A DNA stretch of 64,000 nt from Thysanoteuthis rhombus. Lineage: Eukaryota; Mollusca; Cephalopoda; Oegopsida; Thysanoteuthidae. The stretch is from NCBI GenBank assembly GCA_963457665.1, contig OY735206.1:21220008-21284007 (forward strand), in the 5' to 3' direction. Below are positions 57,153 through 64,000 of this stretch, in pieces; position 1 is the stretch's first letter; the number at the start of each line of letters is the position of its first letter. The translations under genes were made by a program, and so were the position numbers. Under the pieces are notes generated by a model. The model saw only the letters and a list, made by a program, of their open reading frames with translations. It had not been told where the DNA came from and did not search any database.

Positions 57153-57785
57153 TTTCTGTACATTCCAAGAAAGTGCAATCTATCCCAAAATAAGCACCTT
57201 TTCAAGAAGGCTCATTTCCTTTTATTTTCCCCTGGAAGGCCATGTGTAGCAGATGTAGATCTACATAAGTAGACTACCATTGCTGTAGGAAGTACAAAGC
57301 ACTGACTCAGGAAGAAACGAGCTGAATGAGGTAGCAGCTAAGAGAGGAAGAAATCTTTCCTTTTTCAAAACAAACACTTTGTACACAGAGAGACCAATGT
57401 CATGCCATTCCTGGACCTTAAGGGCAGGAACTATGAAATTGATTGGTCAATCATCGTTATTTGAAGATCCCCCCCCCCTCATACAGGGGTAAATATCCCT
57501 GGGGGCAGCAACAACCAGCATCAAATTATGTGAAAGGCGTCCAGTGCCAGATCAGCAGAAGAATTTTGTCTGAATTGAACGAAGAAGAATGCGTTACTGA
57601 TAACAAAAGCCATAGAAAAAGACAATTTAATAACATATCCTGAATGTGAGAATCTTCACTAAGAAAACATGGTTCGAGTTTATAGGCAATAAATTAATCA
57701 GCATGAAAAAAAGACTCGAGTGAGATAGTAGAAACTAAAAAGCACTCAGACAGCACATACCTCAGCAAACGCTATTGTCAGCACA
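57153..57785. other. Non-coding sequence
   Basis: A C run of about ten lies at 57469-57478. No gene is recognised. Confidence 0.4.
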
Positions 57786-58190
57786 CCCTTTCATCAAATT
57801 CATTCAGTTTTGGAGATATCATGCGGACAGAAATGAAATTTTGGTGATATCATATTCATATACCTACGATGCGGGGGGTAGGGGGTGTGTGGATCCACTC
57901 TAAAATTTGATAAATTCTTCCATAGCTTATCCACCATCTCACAAAATTCCATAGAAATTCATTGAGGACTTTTGGAGATATTGTGTGGACACACATGAAT
58001 GCATACATATATGCATTGAAAACAAAAACGAAGAAAAATGCAAAAAAATTTCTCTCAATCAAAAAGAAATTCTTAGATCCATCCTATTTAACCACTTCTC
58101 CCTCATCCCATTGCGCAACCTCCCATGAAATCTCATTGAAATCCATTCAGCACTTTCAGAGATATCATGTGGACAGATGAGAAGACACAA
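57786..58190 (+). repeat. Family L, three diverged tandem units
   Basis: The phrase ttcattcagttttggagata, then tcatgcggacag, recurs as attgaggacttttggagata, then ttgtgtggacac, and as tccattcagcactttcagag, then atatcatgtggacag. The gagata anchor is at 57813, 57974 and 58159 (spacing 161 and 185). Such 'ccattcagtagtttttgagatat' phrases are common near the ends of invertebrate dispersed repeats. The short frames over it are by-products. Confidence 0.75.
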
Positions 58191-58680
58191 TCAAATGCAT
58201 AGAAATAAACCACCAGGGCGTAACACTTGATTAATATACAAAGGTCTTTTCTTTCATCACACACTGCCAATCTACTAAAATGAAGGTAATCTTGAAAATA
58301 AACAGTGATTTTTTTTTCTGTCTGCAACAATGGACTTTTCTACTTGAAGGTAATTATTTTAGTGATTAAGATATTTCCTACACACCATTTCAATCAACAA
58401 ATTTTTTATGTGAAGATTTTAACAGCAAATGAGAAACAAGAAAAATGTATAAATACAATAATATTAGCAGAAAAATCTTATATTGAACAGCTTACATTCA
58501 TGTAAAGCACCTCTCTCTTCTCCTTTTAGCAACCGTATTTTTGATAGCGTAATGATATCAAATCAATTCACAGTAGAGGATCTTCAAGATATATCTGTAT
58601 CTACAGTTATAATACTCCATGTGAGTGGCAATATTTGTCTGAAACTTTTGTCAAGGGAGATAACTATCAAATGCTATTTT
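58191..58680. other. Non-coding sequence
   Basis: A 90-codon frame at 58483-58755 has no recognised domain. Confidence 0.4.
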
Positions 58681-58683
58681 TTT

Positions 58684-58770
58684 GGCAAAGGCTCAAAATC
58701 CAGATTCATACTGATTGAACACAGAGAAAATGCAAAGCAACATGATGTTTTATGATTTTTCAAATACAAT
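58684..58770 (-). repeat. Possible mariner 3' flank, second copy
   Basis: aaaatccagattcatactga, ttgaacacagagaaaatgca and aagcaacatgatgtttt match 11728-11795 (agatctgggttcatgctggt, tgaacaaaaacaagagaaag, cagagcaacatgtttttg). That stretch lies immediately beyond the C-terminus of the mariner relic. The coding part is absent here. Confidence 0.5.
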
Positions 58771-59265
58771 GCAATTACAAAATTATTTAAATTCTACCGT
58801 CATCTTTTGTTGGCACAGTTGATCAGAACAAAGCAACTATTCAATGAAACAAGATCAACATACAGTATACAAATTTTTTCCTAATCATTTTGCTACACTA
58901 ATAATGAACAAAATTTTTATCTTTAAATTGCGTATTTGATTTCTTTGAGCACGCTCTTCTAAGTTTAATACAAAATATGCCTGACCATGAAAATACAGAT
59001 TCTTGAAACGTTATTCAAGTGATGGACACAAGCTCCTCTTCATTAAAAAGAGGTCAAACAAACACGTCAATATGAAAAGATCAATCAAAATGCTATATCA
59101 GTTCCTATTACTGCTGACATTCAATGATCAGGGAAAATGAAAACTTTCAGAGAAATGATGAAATTTCATTACGGATGAAGGCAAGCCAAATATTGTTACT
59201 TTCTCCACACTTTATTCAATAGAAATATCAAAAGAATGTTTTCACAAATAAGTAGTTTGCATACA
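58771..59265. other. Non-coding sequence
   Basis: Nothing recognised. Confidence 0.4.
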
Positions 59266-59650
59266 CATTCATTCACTGATGCCTACTGTGCATACACACG
59301 CACACACACACACTCGCTGATGCCCACTGTGCATGCACACGCACACACGCTGATGCCCACTGTGCATGCACACGCACACACTCGCTGATGCCCACTGTGC
59401 ATGCACACGCACACACTCGCTGATGCCCACTGTGCATGCACACGCACACACTCGCTGATGCCCACTGTGCATGCACACGCACACACTCATTGATGCCTAC
59501 TGTGCATGCACACACTCACTGATGCCTAGCTTGCATACTTATAAACATTACACTCATTCATTGATGCATACTGTGTATACACAGACATTCATTGATGCAT
59601 AGAGTGCTTATATTCATAGATGTGTAGTATGCACACATACACATGATATG
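59266..59650 (+). repeat. 35-bp minisatellite with decayed edges
   Basis: tgatgcccactgtgcatgca, then cacgcacacactcgc, repeats at exact 35-base steps (59351, 59386, 59421, 59456, 59491). Irregular units lie on both sides (59277, 59318 and then 59519 to about 59650, where it reads cattgatgcatactgtgtat). The overlapping minus-strand frames of 67-80 codons are by-products of the array; the unit length not being a multiple of three makes all frames look alike. Confidence 0.97.
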
Positions 59651-61010
59651 AACATGCTGCTCATGTTGGGGAGGAAAAAAAAAGCAGCATTTCTCCCCCA
59701 CTTCTATATTTTTGTCAGACCCCGTAAAAATGTTATCTGAATATTTTTAGCAAGCACCTGCAAAAATCCCACTTTCTTTCCCTCCCAATTTTCGTTTATT
59801 TGTAAATTGTCTGGTTGGGAATTGCAAAAGAAAACATTTTCCAAAAATAAAAACAAACTAGTTTTTACATACATCAAATTTTATATTGGGAATACATAAA
59901 ATAGCAACATGGCCGAGCTAATAAAAAAGGGAAAGTTTTATTACTTACAAAACATATATAGTATTGTTTACACTAAAACAAAAAACAAAAAAACAAAAAA
60001 AAACAAGACTGTACAAAAACTGAGACATTGTATATAAAATTTCTGACAGCATTTGTCAACATTTGTTTCAGTAATAAAACTACTTCTTTCCAATTGAGTT
60101 TTCAAGTTGATCCCCCGTTAAAACGTCCAAAATAAAAATAATCATAGCATCAAAATTAGAATGAAAAATATTGTACAAAATTCAATTCATTGTAAACTGA
60201 AAAAGTTTAGACACACAGTATAGTCTACTTTCTTTCTTGTATCTATCTCAAGAATTGATTTTTTAAAAAAAGGGAATACTATGACGTAAAAAAGAAACAA
60301 GAAAAAGAAAAGCCGTCCATCTCTTTAACCACTCTCTTTAGTTCACTTAATTCCTCACTGTTAACCTATTTGAATCAGATCCTGACAAGAAATTTCAACC
60401 ATTCTAAGAACTGCTGACTTAACACAGTTAAAAATAAGAAAACATCTAAAACAATTCACCAAGCTAAAATGAATCTTCATTTTCTTGTCTCTCTATGTGA
60501 AAGAGCAAATCATTTCCATTTGTAGTAATTAGTGAATGTAACCAATAACTCTTCCGAGTTCCTAATCAGAGCAAATGAGGACTAGAAGATAGTTACAAAT
60601 TTTAAATGACTAATTTTTCAATTCATTAATGCTCCAATAATAGTGATGGGATATTTCAATTAGGGACATAGGTATTTTCAAAAAAGTCTGAAAGCTTATC
60701 TCTGGTTTGATGTCTGATTGGTTGAGGATGGCCTTTAAAAGGAGAAAGGTCTTTTTTGAAGGGTGGAATTCTAAGTTTGAATTAGATTCTTAGAAACAAT
60801 ATTTTTCCTTTTGTATATGTTTATCACAAAAAAAAAAAAATCACATTCTTGAGTACAGGAAATAAATATCAGAGTAAATCAATATTTCACTCTTCGGTCA
60901 CTCATCTAGTTCCATCTAATCTCAAAATGGACACCCTTCGGTAAACCATTCACCGATTGAAGAAGTACTGGGGTAGAAGGCAGGCCTATCATTTTACCTC
61001 TTAAACATAA
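59651..61010. other. AT-rich sequence
   Basis: No gene or shared repeat recognised over 1.3 kb. A-rich simple sequence lies at 59980-60005. Confidence 0.4.
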
Positions 61011-61016
61011 AATAGA

Positions 61017-61306
61017 TGAAGATCAGCACCAAACTCATATAACCAAGAGAAGATCATTACCATCCAATGAGACCAAGTTAAGATCAGCACCACCATGGCA
61101 AGAATTGAAGGTATGGATGAGCAGATGGAAATGAAAAAAAAAAAAAAAAAATTGCAGTTTATTAAACTAAATCTTTTTTAAACATCATAAAGCGTGTGTG
61201 GCTCTGCCCAGGAGTGTACCAAAGATCTCTTTGAATGTTATAAAAGCCTAGCCTAACCAAGTAAAGATCAGTACCACCGATAGGAATAGTGATGTTGATC
61301 TTTATT
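61017..61306. mobile_element. Family F element, copy 2
   Basis: It opens gaagatcagcaccaaactca, followed by agaagatcattaccatcc and gttaagatcagcaccaccat. It closes with aagtaaagatcagtaccacc...tgatctttattt, an inverted pair of 12 bases with one mismatch (61259-61306). The internal order agrees with 12108-12356. Confidence 0.65.
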
Positions 61307-61599
61307 TGACCCCATTTTCCTCTCAAACAAGAGTAAAACAGGTTATGTCAAACAATAGAACGCTATAGCGAAACAAGGTGTCAAATTATTTGTGGCTACT
61401 CTATTTAGCCTTAGCCACAGAAGCCCTGAGATCAATTAACTTGGAAGATAGCAGAAACGTTACTTTTGGCCGTGAGAGAAGTTGGACAGAAATCAATATT
61501 TTGTATCTATCTATTATTGGTGAAGGGTGAAGCACAGATGATTGGCACTCAATAGGAGTTGATTAAAATTATTCACAAGTGGAAAGAAGCCCAAAATTA

Positions 61600-62060
61600 T
61601 GGACAGCAAACCAAGAAAAATTGGAAAGGCAACAGCAGCATTCGGCCTGCTGAGCAAAGTATGGAATAACAGGAAATTTTCATTGAAAACAAAACTGAAT
61701 TTCTAACACAGTACGCACGATCTCCATGGCAGCAAAACCTGGCAACCTGACCACCAAGAAGAAATTGGATGCCTTTCACAATAGATGTCGACATAAAATC
61801 ATGGGAATCAAATGGAAGGACCGTGTTTGGAATGAAGAGTTCAAGAAACCACAACCACCATTCACACCACTGCTGGTCGAGGCATGTCTCAAGGCTCCCC
61901 ACAACAAGACATGCAAATCAATCCATTAAATGGGTGCCAATAGGCTAGAGAAAGAGAGGGCAATTCAAGATGAGCTGGTGACAAGGGACTCCAACTGTTC
62001 AACAAAAGCTGAAACAACACCAACAGACTGGCTACAAATCATACATGGTGGAGCACCTTG
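61600..62060 (+). pseudogene. LINE ORF2 relic, end of reverse transcriptase
   Basis: Three frames join into the C-terminal part of a non-LTR retrotransposon ORF2. From 61614 it reads RKIGKATAAFGLLSKVWNNR then KFSLKTKLNF, matching 'I.KA..AFGRL...W.....SL.TK...Y'. From about 61718 it reads LHGSKTW, matching the conserved 'LLYGSETW'. From 61756 it reads KKKLDAFHNRCRHKIMGIKW then KDRVWNEE, matching '..L..FH.RCLR.IL.I.W.DRV.NEE'. A further frame from about 61930 (RLEKERAIQDEL...DWLQII) fits the closing 'EKE....W..A...A.DR..WR..V' block. About 25 residues before LHGSKTW are deleted. The piece is 5'-truncated and dead. Confidence 0.88.
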
Positions 62061-62109
62061 ACTACCTCAGAGTAGAAATGGTGTTGTTCTGCAGTATAGC
62101 AATATCTGG

Positions 62110-62430
62110 CTCCATGTTTTCAATAATTTCTATTACATTTTGTTTTCATCCTCATTTTTAGTTGTTTTTTAAAAACTCAACTTTCAACTTATTCATAGAC
62201 TACAAATAAACAGTACGATCAGAAATGAAAAATAAGTTCCAGGTGAGAATCAAACTCAAGTCAAAACACGTTTCAGCCCAGCTGATAGGACCATTTTGCC
62301 ACAGAGGCTTCCATGACCAGCAGGTCAATCTTCACAATCTAACTCATTATTTACTCCGATAACCAGCGCCATGTTCATTGTTTTCATTTTAGACCTAGTA
62401 ATATTAGTAAGAATAATATGGAGGAAAACT
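62110..62430. mobile_element. Family E element with inverted tRNA-like loop
   Basis: The left arm attttgttttcatcctcatt, then tttagttgttttttaaaa, then ctcaac, keeps the family wording. The right arm is poor (ctcattatttactccgataa, then cattgttttcatttt). The loop, read on the minus strand, is tRNA-like and described separately. It starts just after the LINE relic. Confidence 0.6.
62232..62312 (-). pseudogene. tRNA-like loop of family E, minus strand
   Basis: On the minus strand the loop reads an A-box-like gtggcaaaatggtcctat and then, about 35 bases on, a B-box-like gagtttgattctcacctgga and ac. The T-arm tgag-tttgatt-ctca pairs over four bases with a 7-base loop, and the same gagtttgattctca stands in the copy at 24178. 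The anticodon arm is not foldable with a 7-base loop, so this is a relic and not a working tRNA. Confidence 0.5.
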
Positions 62431-62865
62431 ATGTACAAGTAAAAGTTTCCTCCAGGGTAGCCCCGCATTCCTTCCCCTTTTTTTAAACATCACTGACTGA
62501 CTCTATGGTCAAAGTTGAGGCTTCAATGAATATCAATTCTTGGAATGAAGAATTAGGAAAGGAACTGACAACTTGCCATCAAGATAGAACTTTATATATA
62601 TATTACACACATACAAGGCCAAGAAACAACATTTTGATTGAAAACGCTAATCAATTTATTCAAAATCTGTTGTTGGACATGGGCTTTTCCCAAAGTCTGT
62701 AAAGCAGGGTGGGGGGTGATGGGCCGACCCATTATTTGTTGGGGGGAGGGGCAAAAGGATTCATGCTTGTCCCAAGGGTAGTAGAGCGGAATGAACACAA
62801 ACTGTCTCAACCAGAGTTTCTCCATACCTACAGTTAACCTTTCTGCTACTCACACCTCCCAAGGG
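62431..62865. other. Non-coding sequence with G-rich patch
   Basis: G-rich tggggggtgatggg and ttggggggaggggc lie at 62710-62752. Nothing else is recognised. Confidence 0.4.
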
Positions 62866-62869
62866 TGTT

Positions 62870-63105
62870 TTTAGAAAAAATTGCATAGACTGAAATTCAG
62901 TATTGCCAACTCAAAAAAATATTTTCATGCTAGTTTGACTGCCAAAAAGTAGCAAATGAGAAAAATAGAGAAAAATAACAAAAAAAAAGTACCAGGAAGG
63001 TGCTAAAAATAGTCAAAATGTTTAAGCATTTCCATGCTAAATCAGTGATTTTGGCACTGCCAGATTTCCATTTGCCCAAGACAGAACTCCATTAACATCC
63101 ATGAC
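62870..63105 (+). repeat. Dispersed repeat family D, copy 4
   Basis: It has tagaaaaaattgcatagact, attgccaactcaaaaaaata, ttttcatgctagtttgactg, gtcaaaatgtttaagcattt and aaatcagtgattttggcact, closest to copy 1. Confidence 0.75.
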
Positions 63106-63490
63106 CTCCTCCAATGATTTCTTAATGATCTGTTCAAAATTATTTTGTTGAAATCAATCAGCAATTTCATGTTAAACAGTCAGAATACCAGATGTAAAGA
63201 TCTTTTTTAATCCTTATATAACTGTTTATATTCTAACTATTCTGAGCAATATTTTCTAGATTTAATACATTTGATGATAGAGAGTGTAATAGTTATCTAA
63301 TGGATTACCCTACACGTTTCATTTCATGTTTCTAAGAATGTAAGAAATGTTTCAGTGCGAGTCTTTAGATTAAATGGCGAGTAGACTTTATAGATGAGCT
63401 AAACAGGAGTTTCTAAAGAAACACAAATTTCAAAAGTGCGTGTTTCTCGTACACTGAAGAAAAACTGAACTTAATATCTGTACCTTGCAT
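63106..63490. other. Non-coding sequence
   Basis: Nothing recognised. Confidence 0.4.
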
Positions 63491-63493
63491 AAG

Positions 63494-63808
63494 TGAATCA
63501 CCCTAACCCAAGCATGTACCAGAACTAATTATCTTATACAAAAAAAAAAAAGAAAAAACATTTTTTTTAAAGAAAATCTTGTAAGTAAAAAAAAAATTTT
63601 TTTTAAAATAGCAGCACAAGATTTGGACATAGATGATATCTTTAGACAGTGCCTAGTGGAATACTCATGTAAATGTTCAAGATTGAACTCTCCACCTCAA
63701 CATGACAAGGAGTGGCCAGAGACACATGAAGATTCACATAGAAACTCAAAAAGAAGAAGAATCTGTAACCCACTTAGTCAGGCCATTTCAAGGGGCTATG
63801 GTAATTCA
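63494..63808 (-). mobile_element. Family B element, both ends
   Basis: The ends tgaatcaccctaaccc and ggggctatggtaattca are inverted repeats with few mismatches. The interior has agcagcacaagatttggaca, gagacacatgaagattcaca and gaatctgtaacccacttagt. The 75-codon frame over it is a by-product. Confidence 0.85.
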
Positions 63809-64000
63809 TTTGTGTTCGAAATGAATGACAACAGTTTTTATCTGACATAAAAAGATTATTTTTACTGTCATCCTAGAGAGTTATGCTCTGTTCTCCATTT
63901 ATACACATGTTCAATCTCGTCTTTGTCTTCATAGCTGAGCAACAACCAGTTTATCCAGTGAGCCAAAATATCATTGACGTTAACATTAGAACAGTATTTG
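63809..64000. other. Non-coding sequence to window end
   Basis: Nothing recognised. Confidence 0.4.

Noticed and set aside
59269..59515. Cysteine-rich 67-80-codon frames on the minus strand
   Set aside because: All are translations of the 35-bp minisatellite in different frames, not a cysteine-rich peptide gene.

Overview
This is a stretch of animal nuclear DNA that is dominated by repeats. I find no intact protein-coding gene in it. The sequence is AT-rich, no open reading frame exceeds 133 codons, and most of the longer frames lie on tandem repeats or inside dispersed elements. The mix of parts (long TA and CA runs, SINE-like pieces derived from tRNA and 5S rRNA, mariner, hAT and pogo-like DNA transposon relics, TTAA-flanked MITEs and two kinds of LINE tail) suggests an invertebrate metazoan. 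A mollusc is possible, but nothing here fixes the species. The window could be intergenic or the inside of a large intron.

I grouped dispersed repeats by comparing them with each other within the window. Family A (about 380-420 bp, some 14 pieces) is the commonest. Family B (about 300-365 bp, 9 pieces) has terminal inverted repeats of the form TGAATCACC..AGC / GCT..GGTGATTCA. Family C (about 175-225 bp, 6 pieces) has piggyBac-like TTAACCC/GGGTTAA ends. Family E (6 pieces) folds back on long inverted arms; four copies carry a tRNA-like segment or its B box in the loop. Family F (2 copies) is built of AAGATCAGCACC units and has broken a mariner transposase. Families D, G, H, I, L, M and P are seen two to four times. 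Two copies of a 5S-rRNA-derived SINE-like repeat lie at 6.07 and 54.47 kb.

Layout: 0-7.3 kb has families D and P, a TA run, a tRNA-like SINE candidate, a 26/22-bp tandem array, a 5S-derived repeat and a decayed tandem repeat. 7.3-20 kb has A and B copies, a mariner relic (11.8-12.6 kb) and a hAT relic (14.2-14.4 kb). 20-34 kb has a 102-bp duplication, tRNA-bearing fold-back elements, a nested E-in-A insertion, a GC-rich island (26.1-26.2 kb) and a long inverted repeat (30.5-30.9 kb). 34-46 kb has duplicated segments, a TIR element, E and A copies and a very regular 37-bp satellite (44.65-45.08 kb). 46-57 kb has B, C and A copies, a LINE tail on the minus strand (49.1-49.4 kb) and the second 5S-derived repeat. 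57-64 kb has a three-unit tandem, a 35-bp minisatellite, a second F copy, a LINE reverse-transcriptase relic (61.6-62.05 kb) and last copies of E, D and B.

No pathway or operon links these pieces. The story is successive insertion, nesting and decay. All family groupings rest on reading the window against itself, without any database search.
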